64,000 nucleotides of DNA from Euptelea pleiosperma. Lineage: Eukaryota; Streptophyta; Magnoliopsida; Ranunculales; Eupteleaceae. Numbering within the stretch: the stretch's first letter is position 1; each line of letters begins with the position of its first letter. Under the pieces are notes generated by a model, which was given only the letters and a program-made list of their open reading frames with translations, did no database searches and had not been told where the DNA came from. Position numbers and translations under genes: made by a program. This document shows, piece by piece, positions 11,446-22,760 of the stretch. The stretch is taken from positions 48,509,893 through 48,573,892 of the forward strand of contig CM068544.1 in the NCBI GenBank assembly GCA_035048495.1. Direction: 5' to 3'.

Positions 11446-14118
11446 ATGGCTGCCACTCATGGATTAGCTTCTCTGATCAAAGTGGATTTTCCCATAACTT
11501 CTTCTTCTTCATTTCCTAGGTATCAATTAGTCGTTCCTCGCTTTAATTCGAGTGTTGCAGCGGAATCTTGTTTTAGGGTTTCAATTAGAATCCGAAACCC
11601 TAACAATCCCTTTATTCTTGTTCCAAAAAGGAGTAGAATTGGGGAATTTAGGCTGTTTGGTTCGATTGAATTGGACCGGTTCTTGACGAGGGACGAAGAA
11701 GATGAAATGAGTGAGGGATTTTTTGAGGCCATTGAGGAATTGGAACGGATGGTGAGGGAGCCCTCCGATGTTCTTGAGGAGATGAATAACCGGCTCTCAG
11801 CCCGGGAATTGCAGTTGGTCCTGGTGTACTTCTCTCAAGAGGGGAGGGATTCTTGGTGTGCGTTGGAGGTGTTTGAATGGCTCCGGAAGGAAAACCGGGT
11901 AGATAAGGAGACGATGGAGTTGATGGTTTCAATCATGTGTGGTTGGGTAAAGAAGCTGATTGAAGGCAAACATGATGTTGGAGATGTGGTTGATCTTCTC
12001 GTGGACATGGACTGCGTCGGGCTGAAACCAAGTTTTAGTATGATTGAGAAGGTGATTTCTTTGTATTGGGAGATGGGGAATAAGGAGAGAGCAGTTTTGT
12101 TCGTTAAAGAGGTTTTGAGACGGGGAATTGCGTATGCCGGGGACGATGGGGAGGGCAACAAAGGAGGCCCAACAGGGTATCTTGCTTGGAAAATGATGGT
12201 AAGCTTCTCTTAGTTATAATTCCCAATTTTTCTTTTCTTTGGTATAGTCTAGTAAAAATTGCTTATTTGCCAATTTTCTGTTGATAAATGGAAAATAGAA
12301 TCCCATTATTACTTCATATTCTTCGCTCTGGAGATTGTAATGTGGTTATGTCAAAGGAGATATTTGCTTGCTCCTTCATGCTCCATCATTAATGATTGAT
12401 TCATATATCCTCTAAAGTCTACTGCTAAGATGGTGATTATGTTGGAGGAGCTGAATTGCCTTTGTTGTTGTTCTTTCATATGATTACTTTCTCATTATTT
12501 CTAGAAATTTGATGGACAAATGGAAATTATTGGCACTTGTTTGGGTTTCTCTTTGTGGGTTTTGTTTACGCAGTGCCGCGGTGGTAATTTTGTTACTACT
12601 TCATATCACTGTAGGCTAAGAGGGCTAAGTGTGTTACTTTAGCTGCATATAATAATTTATTATTTATCAAAGAATGTATTAGCGGTGTGGAGTTATTTTC
12701 ATCAAAGTTGATATGCAGATGGAGGAGATTAGGGTTGCTATGATTCTCTTTAGTTTCGAATGGGATTTACTTTATTACAGTTGAATGATTCTGGAAAAGG
12801 TTGTGTTGATTTCTTTATATAGATGAGCATAGGAACAAGACAGATCCGTATTTTATATGGGACTAGACCTACTAGACAGATAAGCACACTCCTGGAATTC
12901 CCTCTTCCAATATAAAGATCTTGATCTGGTACATGATTAACTGGAAAATGGTTTTATATGAGTAATGTTAGGTCAATGCCAATTGTTTAGACATGGATGA
13001 TTGTTTGGTTGATGCAAATTGTTTAGACACGGTGGGTTTTATTATCATACTTTGTTGTTTTTGACCTTAGTATTTTATAGGCTTGGTATTTATCTAGTGA
13101 ATAGTTGTTATAGTTTAGGCTCCGTTTGGACCGATCTCCAAACGCAGTTACGGCTATTTTGAATATCCAGCAACTGAAATTGGATTTTATGTGTTCAGAG
13201 GGTGCCCACCTTTGTGCCTCATAAGTTGCTCTACCTGCAAAACAACCTCAAAATAGTGTTATGTCCATCTGAGGTATAAGCTGCTGCGACCGTCTGGTTT
13301 TATCATGCACAACATGTTAATTATTTCTTTTTTTATTCTGTCAGGTTGATGGAGACTACCAGGGTGCAGTTAAACTGGTGATCGACTTTAGGGAGTGTGG
13401 GTTGAAACCAGAGGTCTACAGCTACCTTATTGCAATGACAGCAGTGGTTAAAGAGCTGAACGAGTTCTCAAAAGCTTTACGTAAGTTGAAAGGTTTCGTG
13501 AAGGCGGGCTTGGTAGCTGATCTTGATGTAGAAAATGTCAGGCTTATTGAAAACTATCAATCAGATCTTCTCAGTGATGGGGTCCGCTTGTCCAATTGGG
13601 TGATTCAAGAGGGAAGCTCTTTGCATTCAGGTGTAGTTCACGAGAGGCTCCTAGCCATGTACATTTGTGCTGGTCGAGGACTTGAGGCTGAGCGACAGTT
13701 GTGGGAAATGAAGTTTGTGGGTAAGGAGCCCGACAGGGAGCTTTACGACGTAGTCTTAGCCATCTGCGCTTCCCAAAAGGAGGCCAATGCTGTTTCGCGG
13801 TTACTCACTGGAATGGACGTTACCAGCTCTCTACGGAGGAAGAAAACATTATCCTGGTTGTTGAGGGGATACATCAAAGGCGGACATTTTGAGGATGCTT
13901 CCGAAACTATAATAAAAATGCTCAATTTGGGTTTGTGTCCGGAGTATCTGGACAGGGCAGCCGTGCTGCAGGGACTAAGGAAACACATACAACAATCAGG
14001 AAATGTCGAACCATATATCAAGCTCTGCAAGCACCTCTCAGATGCAAATTTGATCGGGCCTTGTCTTGTATATCTGTATATAAACAGGTTTAAGCTGTGG
14101 ATCATAAAAATGCTCTGA
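11446..14118 (+). CDS. Chloroplast PPR-like protein, At2g30100 type
   Basis: Two exons, 11446-12198 and 13345-14118, flank a 1,146-bp GT-AG intron in phase 0 (AWKMM|VDGDYQGAV), giving 508 residues. The first 40 or so residues are serine- and arginine-rich with few acids, as in a chloroplast transit peptide. The rest matches the family of At2g30100 throughout: EMSEGFFEAIEELERM, SSIMCGW-like VSIMCGWVKKLIE, CVGLKPSFSMIEKVI, GGPTGYLAWK and PCLVYLYINRFKLWI at the C-terminus. These are degenerate helical PPR-type repeats, and the length is close to the roughly 514 residues of the Arabidopsis protein. A role in chloroplast RNA metabolism is inferred from the family, with no specific target known to me. 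The gene looks intact. Confidence 0.88.
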
Positions 14119-14800
14119 GAATTCGACAAAGTCCAGTGAGGTGGATCAGATGGAGCTTTATGCTGAGCGTTTTATATGTGGTAATGTATAGTCATGGATG
14201 AGCCAAGAGCATTTTAGTGGGATGTTCTGGGATTTATTTATACGTGTACATAGTGAATGTGTGTAAGCATGATGAAGCACCTCTTCTTCTGTATTGTTTT
14301 TGTATCCATTGAGATCTACTTTTGTTCTAATGACATTACTGTTTTGGTCCTCAATTCGATTTGGTTCTACCCTTCTCCATCTAAGTGAAAAGCTCGAGTG
14401 AACCCACAATCACTTGCTCCAATTCGGCCTAGTTTACACGGCATCTTTCGGAACGCACCCAGAAATTGGGGCACTCTAAGAACTACTACAAATTGCTCTT
14501 TTCTGCGCTCTTTGGGAATGCAAAGTGCTACGTTTTAATGATAAGTTGATTGTGTTAGCGGACGGTGTTTGCTGTGTTGGCCCGACGACCTGTTAGTATA
14601 CATGACGACCTGTTAGTATACATAGTTGTTTTCAGGTCGATATGTTGGGTAAAGAGGGTGAAACAACGTTCTCAAAAGATGTGATGTAAGATGTGATGTT
14701 TGGGATAAATGGTTATTTAATAGATTGGTGCGATGATTCTTCTCATGAATCGAGACTTGGTAAGTGATCAGCTGCCGTGCGTGAGTGGCACATTGTCTTG
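14119..14800. other. 3' UTR and downstream spacer of the PPR gene
   Basis: The 3' UTR probably ends near 14330. Beyond it there is a 19-bp direct repeat (ACGACCTGTTAGTATACAT, about 14584 and 14603). No gene is seen. Confidence 0.4.
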
Positions 14801-14962
14801 CCTTTAAGACCTCAAGTGATGAACTATACTATCTTTGAAGACTTTAGTAGGCCTTTCATGGATCAATTGGGTTCAATGCATCCTTTAAGACCCCAAGTGA
14901 TGAACTATACCATCTTTGAAGACTTTAGTAGGTCTTTCATGGATCAATTGGGTTCAATGCAT
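14801..14962 (+). repeat. 81-bp tandem duplication
   Basis: Two near-identical 81-bp copies (14801-14881 and 14882-14962) start CCTTTAAGACC and end GGGTTCAATGCAT. The period is a multiple of three, so both copies read LRPQVMNYTIFEDFSR in the same frame. That frame has no ATG start, only GTG, and no known domain, so I do not call a gene. Confidence 0.75.
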
Positions 14963-15258
14963 CCTAGAGAGGGTTCAGGTAAGACCAGTAGGGAATCTAA
15001 GGAAACGATAGAGCCTCCTATCCCGCGAGTCCCCAGGGCTCTAAAATCAAGCCCCAGGCCAGAGTCGCCTGACCCTTTGGGCCTATAAATGGTTGTAAGC
15101 CCCGCCGTAACATGCTAGGAAAAATGCCCATTGGGGCAGTACAGCCATTAAAACCCCTAGTATGGCTGATGGTGCAGATAGTGGCAATTGGAGTGAAAGA
15201 AAGAAAGAGATAGGAAGGAAGAAAATGAAGGGGCAATAATCTTTTCTCAAAATCTGTA

Positions 15259-15503
15259 GGCCCTGCTTGGTTCGCTGCACTGGGATGCATTTTGCACTCG
15301 GTTCAAATTCGGTGAGTTGCATTGCAGTCACTTACCACAGTTTTCGGGCTGCATATGCTTGAATCTGTTTTCTTAAAGAATTTGCAAGGGCTTGGCAACC
15401 ACTTGCACGCCAGTTCATTTGCACGCCCCGACCAATCACTTGTAATCCCAAAACCGTGGCAAATGAGTGTTTTGCATCGATTTGCATTGAACCAAGCAGG
15501 GCC
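15259..15503. mobile_element. MITE with GGCCCTGCTTGGTTC termini, flanked by TA
   Basis: A perfect 15-bp terminal inverted repeat, GGCCCTGCTTGGTTC and GAACCAAGCAGGGCC, bounds 245 bp. The flanks are TA on both sides (15257-15258 and 15504-15505). The arms also share ATGCAAAA/TTTTGCAT motifs. The terminus resembles Tourist/PIF-Harbinger MITEs; the TSD is too short to decide the superfamily. Confidence 0.72.
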
Positions 15504-15595
15504 TAGTATTTTACAGTTTTCGCTGCCACTTGGCGGAATAATGACAGGTTCAAACCCTATATATAGGACATTTTTTTTATCTAACGTAGAGGAGC

Positions 15596-15800
15596 AAACT
15601 TTGATCCTTCCCCCCAAAAACGCCAAAAAAAATCATCTTGATTGGTGATTTCTAGCCATTGGATCCTAGCATTTTTTGTGTACTCAGATCAAATGGCTAG
15701 AAATCACTCATCATGCTAATTTTCGGTGTGTAAACATCATGGGGTGAATTGGCCAAGAAGAGTGTGCCACGTGGATTTTTTGGAAGGGGAATGATCAAGC
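15596..15800. mobile_element. Partial MITE hairpin
   Basis: GATTGGTGATTTCTAGCCATT and, inverted, AATGGCTAGAAATCAC face each other across about 40 bp. The right side continues into GCCACGTGG. The left end has no matching terminus, so it is probably truncated. Confidence 0.45.
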
Positions 15801-16127
15801 GGATCATGCTAATTGGACCTATTTTGTAGGGGATTATAATGGCTAAAGGCCAAAAACCTAGACATGCAGTAGCTAGGACCCACCATATCACAGGTCTGAC
15901 CAAGGAGATTTGGTGTTTAAAAAAAGGAAAATGGGCAATGGGATTGGATGAGCACGACTATACTCCATTAGCTTTATTTTTTGCCACAAATGATGAAGCC
16001 CAGCAAAAAGTTTTGTAGGTCGTGATTACGATCACCATCAGCAAGGTTGACTTTTTTTTTTTTTTTTTGCTTCCCAATAAAAAGTTGACCGACTCTGAAC
16101 CTAGATGAGAAGGAGATCCAGTGGATG

Positions 16128-16530
16128 GAGTAAAACTTCTATCACAGCGTTCTGAGAGATGCTTATGTCACAATGCAAAATACGGGCCACGTGGCACACT
16201 CTTAGTGGACGCTGACCGTATGGATGTTTGGCCAGTCCCTCAGTGGACCTCTAACCAAACATAAGCCTGATTAGTGATTTCTAAGCGATTTGATTGAAGT
16301 TATTTTCATGGGTTGATTATAACGGTAATTATTCGAGCATTATTGAGCGTTATTTGGGTACAAAGATCCAAAGGTTTTAAATCACTAATCAGACTGATTT
16401 TAAGTTTATAGGTCCACTGAGGGACTGCCCAAACGTCCATCCGGTTAGCGTCCACTAAGAGTGTGCCACGTGACCTGTGTTTTTCATTGTGACAGAACAT
16501 CTGTCAAACGCTGTGATAGAAGTTTTACTC
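16128..16530. mobile_element. MULE-type MITE with perfect 9-bp TSD
   Basis: Terminal inverted repeat GAGTAAAACTTCTATCACAG on the left, with its complement ending GTTTTACTC on the right. Flanked by CAGTGGATG at 16119-16127 and 16531-16539. Length 403 bp. The subterminal arms hold CACGTG at 16188-16193 and GTGCCACGTGACC on the other side. Closely related to 3247, 16917 and 17524. Confidence 0.87.
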
Positions 16531-16916
16531 CAGTGGATGCACACCATGTCGGTGCTTATGGACGGCTATCCCTTGTATTAAAGACGGTGATCATGTAGAA
16601 TCATACCATGACATTATGACACGTGGCCACATGCATTTGAGCTATCCTACATCTAGGAATGTGACAGCTCCCCCACCTTGGATGATATCCCACCAATCAT
16701 TTCAACCGCTGAGGGGAAGACATGCAATAAAAGAACAGCTTTGGTGGGAAGTGGGAACCATGAAATGTGGGTCCAATGACCATTCCTTTTCACACGCATG
16801 CACGTGCATTGTGAGGCCTATAATCCATCCTTAAGAGATAGATTCCCTCTTATGGAATAATCTGACGAAGTGGATATTTTCATGGGCTCACCACCTGACC
16901 CAAGTAGTGTTCAAGC

Positions 16917-17227
16917 GAGTAAAACTTTGATGACAGCCCACAATATGAGCCACGTGGCATATTCTTAGAGGACTATCCAATCCCTAGCTGGATGTCTGAT
17001 TAGTGATTTCAAACCTTTTGATCTTTGTACCCCAAATAATGATCAATAATGCTCAAATTCCCAAGGTTAAAATCAACCCATGAAAATAACTCCAATCCAA
17101 GGCCTAGGAATCATTAATCATGTTGATTTTTGGTTTGTAGGTCCACCTGGGGATTGGCCTCACATCCCTACGGTCACCGTCCTGTGGCACGTGGTTCATA
17201 TTGTGGGCTGTCATCGAAGTTTTAGTC
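16917..17227. mobile_element. MULE-type MITE with 9-10-bp TSD
   Basis: Ends GAGTAAAACTTTGATGACAG and CTGTCATCGAAGTTTTAGTC. Flanked by GTGTTCAAGC at 16907-16916 and 17228-17237 (10 identical bases, probably a 9-bp TSD plus one chance match). It holds CACGTG at 16951-16956 and 17188-17193. Slightly shorter than its relatives because the left arm lost a segment. Confidence 0.85.
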
Positions 17228-17523
17228 GTGTTCAAGCATTAAAGCAATTCAGGGACCACACTCATTAACTTCACCCTCCTTCAAGAGGTCTGAAAAAAAA
17301 AAAAGGTGACGGGGTGGTGGGCCAGTATAAATCCGGACTTATTTGGCTGTGATTACCAATCAACAGCTTTCCCGCTCATCTTCGTCGTCATCTATACGCC
17401 CCTGTCCCGGTGCATTAAATGAGCTTTTGCCGTTATTCGATCATTCTCGGTACAACTATTGTTTTATTTTCACACACTGTATTCGTACCCACTTTCTCTA
17501 TAATGGCCAGGATGGTCTAACCA

Positions 17524-17928
17524 GAGTAAAACTTGTGTCACAAGATGTTGTGACGGAAGCCTGTCACAGCACTCAATACGAGACACGTGGCATACTATTA
17601 GAGGACGATGACCGCATTGATGTTTGGCAGTCACTCGGTGGATCTGTACACAAACAATCAGCCCGATCCGTGATTTCTAACCGATTCATTTGAAGTTATT
17701 TTCATGGGTTGATTTTAACGGTAGGAATATGAGTATTATTGAGCGTTATTTGGGTGTAAAACTCCAAAGGTTGTAAATCACTAATCAGGCTGATTTTTTG
17801 GTTTGTAGGTCCATCAAGGGATTGGCCAAACATCCATACGGTCAGCGCCCTCAGATCGCATGCCACGTGGCTCGTATTGAGTGCTGAACCGGCTTCCGTC
17901 ACAACATCATGTGACACAAGTTTTACTC
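17524..17928. mobile_element. MULE-type MITE with perfect 9-bp TSD
   Basis: Ends GAGTAAAACTTGTGTCAC and GTGACACAAGTTTTACTC, perfect complements over 18 bp. Flanked by GTCTAACCA at 17515-17523 and 17929-17937. Length 405 bp. G-box at 17864-17869 in the right arm and ACACGTGGC in the left arm. Confidence 0.87.
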
Positions 17929-18059
17929 GTCTAACCAGTTGAGTGGACCCCATATAAGAAACTTCTTTGATCGAAAAATAGTTTGACCAAATGATTTTAA
18001 CCATCTGATAGATTGACTTCTTTTTATAGACTACCCGTTTTATTTTGTACTTTCCTAAT

Positions 18060-18240
18060 AAAATACTGACGGAATTGACTTTTGGTAATTGAATTTAGGG
18101 TCGGGCTCCGGAGACCCCCATTTTTTACACCCATTTTGGCGGACCCACATAGAATATGAATCAATGGCTTATTTTTGGTGGGTATGATCTCTATGGTGAG
18201 GAGATCATCTTCACAAAAATTCAAATCATTCTGATATGCA
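18060..18240. mobile_element. Partial copy of the 'gaggagatcatc' MITE
   Basis: It contains the terminal block GGGTCGGGCTCCGGAGACC, then GACACCC-like and GTGAGGAGATCATCTTCAC. Only one arm is present; the other half is missing. Confidence 0.4.
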
Positions 18241-18677
18241 TAGACTCGTTTGGAATTTGAACAATTTCGATCACTGTTTTAAAACTTATCAAGTTGACTC
18301 AGAACTCGGACGAGTCAACTCAGCTCAATTTCATTTCGTAAACTCAACTCTACTGAAGTCAACTCACAAATAAAATAAAATAAAATAAAAAACCAAATTT
18401 AGTCTCGGGCGATCCATACTAGGATCAGTGCCCACGGATCAAGACGGTCTAAGACAAGCCATTTGTAGCAGGAGCCTCACATCATCTCGAACGTGACACC
18501 CGGATACGAAAATGGATCGGGCTCATTCAGATGTAGAGACAAGATTCAGATGTCTGAGTTTATCACATGGGAGTACAGTAACTCTTGGATCTTTCCTATC
18601 ATCCTCGGTATTTTTATTTTTTTTTCTGTTTTGTCCTTTTGTTTGGGTTCCTAAATTCTTTCTTGTTTTTTTTTTAA

Positions 18678-18835
18678 CTAGTGGGTGGCCCGTGCCCACG
18701 GCACTCTCGACAAAGCATTTGCCCAAATTGGGTGTGAGTGGCAGAGATCCACCGTCCAATTCCGGATAAGATGCCAGCCATTGATGTATGAAGCCGATAA
18801 GAGGGGGAGACAACTGAGCTGATTTGTTATATAGA
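18678..18835 (-). mobile_element. Short non-autonomous Helitron (158 bp)
   Basis: On the minus strand it starts TCTATATAACAAATCAG (18835 downward) and ends CCACCCACTAG (to 18678), with the GC-rich CCGTGGGCACGG hairpin just inside the 3' end. Flanking bases on that strand are A before and T after, as for Helitron insertion. Same family as 5397-5566 and the 33-37 kb array. Confidence 0.78.
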
Positions 18836-19570
18836 TAATAATCCCTCATGCTTTGTTTGCAAGCTTCCAAGATCCTTCGTCATTTCGCTTACATAATTAA
18901 TTATTATTATTATTAATTTTTCCTGTAATCGGCACCAAAATCAGTAATGGTGATCCTCCCGGTCCCGCCTGCACGCATTAGCAAGCTAGAAGAGTGGGAC
19001 CGGGACCGAAACCGGACCGGCCAATGCTTAGGAGAGATCCAAAGTTTTGAATTGTACTTAATCAAAATTTTCGCATTATTATGATAGATTTTGTTTCAAC
19101 TTAAGAAGCCATATTTGGTTGCTAAACACCATCATATAGCTGGAGAAAATTTTATAACACGCGTGGCCCAACGGGTGTCATGTAATGCTATATTTTGCCA
19201 CGTGTCACACTCTTGAAGATGTTTTGTCCACCCTTTGGTCGACCTACAGACCAAAAATCAGCCTGGTTGGTGATTTCTAGCTGTTGGGTAATTGGGATCC
19301 ATCAAAAGGTACGTGGGTCCATCGATAATAATTTAGATCATTCCTACTGCATTTTGGTTGCATAAATCAACGGATTTAGTGCAGTTCAAACATCGTGCGA
19401 TGGAGGATCAATGGCAACGGAACAAGGTAGAATTTGTTCAAGATGAAACATGCGCGCACCTACACCTCTGATTTTTGGTTCAAGATAATTTATATGGGTC
19501 GGGCCGGGGGACCCCCATTTTTGACACCCATTTTGGCGTACCCACATAGAAGAAGAATCAATGGCTGATT
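18836..19570. other. Intergenic with MITE fragments
   Basis: A (TTA)n tract lies near 18900. A half hairpin near 19190-19290 carries GCCACGTGTCACACTC and CCAAAAATCAGCCTGG. Near 19497 begins a block GGGTCGGGCCGGGGGACCC that is one end of the MITE type found in the loop at 19893-20233. No gene. Confidence 0.4.
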
Positions 19571-20592
19571 TCTCTCCATGTTGTCACTCAGTCCCATCGG
19601 GGAGTCTGTACATATTATTATAGAGCAGGTTCCGTGGACCTAGATATTTTAATAATTTACCTGAACACATATCCACAATATTTCTTTCACTTGCTTCCAA
19701 TTCTGAGAATCCAACAATAGTTTCGCTTTGGCAAAAGTGAATGCCAGCTCAGCACTGTCAACCACCGTTAGATGAGTCGATTAGGAATTCTGCGGAGTCA
19801 ACTCAACTCGACCTAATTCATGGTTCAAAAGAACAATTTTCTTTTGATATTTTGACAGTATTTTTTCTGAAAAATGAGATAAAATATATAAATTGGGTTG
19901 GGCTTGGGGGACCCCTATTTTTGACACCCATTTTGGTGTACCCACATAGAAGAGGAATCAATGGCTGATTTTTGGTGAGGAGATCATCCTCACAAAAATA
20001 CAAATCATTGTGATATTCATAGACTGGTTTAGAAGCTGAAGAATTATCGACTGTCGATTTTTACCATGTTACTTGAAAACCACATTCGATGGGGTTAGAA
20101 ATTTTAGAATGGGCTGATTTTTGTTGGGGTTATCTATATGGTGAGGAGATCATCCCACCAAAATCAACCATTGATTCACCTTCTATGTGGGTACGCCAAA
20201 ATGGGTGTCAACAATGGGGGTCCCTCGAGCCCGACCCAATTTATATATATTTTATCTCATTTTTTGGAAAAAAAATACTGTCAAAATATCAAAAGAAAAT
20301 TGTTCTTTTGAACCATGAATTAGGTCGAGTTGAGTTGACTCTGCAGAATTCCTAATCGACTCATCTAACGGTATTGGTTGACAGTGCTGAGCTTGCATTC
20401 ACTTTTGCCAAAGCGAAACCATTGTTGGATTCTCAGACTTGGAAGCAAGTGTCAAATAAGCTGAAGGAAATATTGTGGATATGTGTTCAGGTAAATTATT
20501 GAATTGATTAAAAAATCTAGGTCCACGGAACCTGTTCTGTAATAATATGTGCAGACTCCCCAATGGGACCGAGCGACAACATTGAGAGAATC
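19571..20592. repeat. 1-kb inverted repeat around a hairpin MITE
   Basis: The left arm (about 19571-19890) and right arm (about 20227-20592) are near-perfect reverse complements. For example, CAGGTTCCGTGGACCTAGA on the left pairs with TCTAGGTCCACGGAACCTG on the right, and TTTGGCAAAAGTGAATGCCA pairs with a slightly changed copy near 20400. The loop (about 19893-20233) is itself a hairpin MITE of the family at 1269. The right arm has a short insertion (TGTCAAATAAGCTGAAGG near 20450). No ORF of note. Transcribed from either side, this would fold into a hairpin of several hundred base pairs. Confidence 0.8.
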
Positions 20593-20712
20593 TCCCGTTC
20601 ACATGGTGGACACTTGTAGTTAATCATAGAATAAGACAATAGGGAAAAGAGACTTCTTGATAGGACAAACATCCATTATGTTCAAGTAAGAGACACTTCA
20701 ATTAAGATTAGG

Positions 20713-20915
20713 GCCAGGCTTAGGGGACCCCCTATTTTTTGATCCTTCTCAGTGTTCATGTGCTCAGTCGTGGATTTCAAGAATCCAACGGTGGTTGTCA
20801 GCGCCGAGTTGGCATCACTTTTTGGGAACTAACAACCATCGTTGGATTCGTGAAATCCACGGTCGAGCCGGCTCGCGAACAGCGATAGGGGGTCCTCAGA
20901 TTCTGAGGCATAAGA
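20713..20915. mobile_element. Small MITE hairpin
   Basis: CGTGGATTTCAAGAATCCAAC and, inverted, GTTGGATTCGTGAAATCCACG form the arms, with outer blocks AGGGGACCCCCTATTTTTTG and GATAGGGGGTCCTCAG. About 200 bp, no ORF. Confidence 0.55.
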
Positions 20916-21289
20916 TTAAGGGTAGGTCAAATTCTCTCATAATAATATCCTAATATTTTTGAAATTTTACAAGAGACATGGAAGAGACAAAATATCCAAT
21001 GCCAGGTATTAGTTAGATTTATATAATATTATAGTATAATAATGTATAATCAGATTAATCAGTATCACTCATAGCTGTCCATTTCAATGGTGATATAGAA
21101 TATAATAATGAGTAAAGTATTACGTTATCATCTTTTCCTCTCTTTGATTCCTCCATTCATAATTTATTGCTCAAGGTTTGCATGTCCTCTCCATCCCCCA
21201 CTCATTCTCTTACTCTATCACCAAAATTATTGCAGCTACTCCCACATCAAAAGGATTATCTACTGGGTCGTGATGTAATAAAGTATACC

Positions 21290-21595
21290 TTAAACTTTTT
21301 GGCGTGCGGAAGCACTATTTTTGCTACTCACGACTTCCATCTGGGCCTATTGACCGCATGGATGTTTAGCCCACTCCTTGATAGACATCCATACCAAAAA
21401 TCAGTTTGTTTAATAATTTTTAGCCGTTGGTTTTAGTACTAAAAAATAATGGTTACATTCAACGGTTAGAATCATGCCTTATACAATACTAAAATCTAAT
21501 GGCTAGAGATTACCAATCAGGGTGATTTTTGGTGTGTATATCCACAAATGGGTGGACTGAGCATCCATGCAGTCAGTTGGCCCAGATTGCAGCGT
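21290..21595. mobile_element. MITE-like hairpin
   Basis: Arms contain GACCGCATGGATGTTTAGCC and the inverted GAGCATCCATGCAGTC, then CCAAAAATCAGTTTG and GGGTGATTTTTGG. The centre carries an AACGGTTAGAA-like palindrome. TSD not found. Confidence 0.5.
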
Positions 21596-22023
21596 TGAGT
21601 AACACCAAAATGTTTCAGGTATACCTTGTTCCATCTTTTTCTTATCTACTTTGCTTTGCCCTTATCTTTCATAATTTTTATCAGGGAACTGCTATTGTAC
21701 ATCGAGTTTACACTGAATTATAGGTATAGAAGTCATTCCTACCATCTGATCATTTTACAAGCCCACCAATCTATACAGTGGCAATAACACATTTGAGTCT
21801 ATTTGACGGTTTTGATTTGAATGGATCGATATGCTGATCCTCAAGGTAATCTAGACCATTCAATCAATTGCCACATGTTAAAATGGGTTTGATTAGAACA
21901 TCTTGACCATTCATAGTTGGGAAACGAGAACATCATAAGTCGATAGATTTAGCAATGGGTTTGATTTTTGAGTAAGAACAACACACAGAAAAATCCATTC
22001 ACAATTCTGTATCAAAAACTTAA

Positions 22024-22436
22024 GGGTCGGACTCTGTTGACAGATCTAAAATGACAGATAAATGATAGGGACACAATATAAGCCATATGGCACACTGTTA
22101 CAGGACTCTGACCGTATGGATGTTTGTCCTATCCTATGGTGGACCTACAAACCAAAAATCAGCTTGATTAGTGATTTATAGGCTTTGGATAGGACTTATT
22201 TTCATGGGCTGATCTCAACTGTGGGAATTTGAGCAGTATTTGAGTACAAAGATGCAACACTTATAAATCACTAATTAGCCTGAATTTTGGTTTGTAGGTC
22301 CACCATGGGATAGGACAAACATCCGTACGGTCATAGTCATGTAACAGTGTGCCACGTGGCTTATATTGTGTCCCTGTCATTTTGCCTGTCATTTTATATC
22401 TGTCAACATTTTATATCTGTCAACGGAGCCCGACCC
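22024..22436. mobile_element. MULE-type MITE with perfect 9-bp TSD
   Basis: Ends GGGTCGGACTCTGTTGACAG and, inverted, CTGTCAACGGAGCCCGACCC. Flanked by AAAACTTAA at 22015-22023 and 22437-22445. Length 413 bp. The terminus differs from the GAGTAAAAC group but the inner blocks (GACCGTATGGATGTTTG, GATTAGTGATTTATAGG, GCCACGTGGC) are shared, so the internal hairpin is common to two terminal types. Confidence 0.83.
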
Positions 22437-22445
22437 AAAACTTAA

Positions 22446-22760
22446 TACAAGTCCAGCAAAATGCTATGGGCCCACTAACCACACGGATGAATGGTCAACC
22501 CTTGGTGGACCTACACCAAAAATCAGCCTGGTTGGTGATTTATAGCCGTTGGATTTGAGCACTTTTTCATCGTAAGCTTGGAACCTACCTGTTCATGAAG
22601 GCCAGCTGAGAAAGTGGTCCGAAATCACCAATCAGATTGAACTTTGACGTAATGGTCTATCAAGGTGTGGACCATATATTCATGGGTCAACGGGACGAAA
22701 AAGTGTAACACGTGGCATTGGGGACTTCGTTATCAAAATTTTCATACAGAATTCTGTATC
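22446..22760. mobile_element. MITE-like hairpin
   Basis: Adjacent to the preceding element. It holds CCAAAAATCAGCCTGGTTGG and an inverted block CACCAATCAGATTG, with an ACACGTGGC motif near 22710. Ends in TTTTCATACAGAATTCTG. No TSD resolved. Confidence 0.45.

Noticed and set aside
11523..12161. Several minus-strand ORFs opposite the PPR exon
   Set aside because: They are shadows of the plus-strand coding frame, with serine/proline-rich low-information sequence.
14777..15088. 103-residue ORF over the 81-bp duplication
   Set aside because: It has no ATG at its start and no family features; the repeated peptide simply reflects the DNA duplication.
19571..20592. LTR retrotransposon
   Set aside because: The repeats are inverted, not direct, and no primer-binding site or coding sequence is present.
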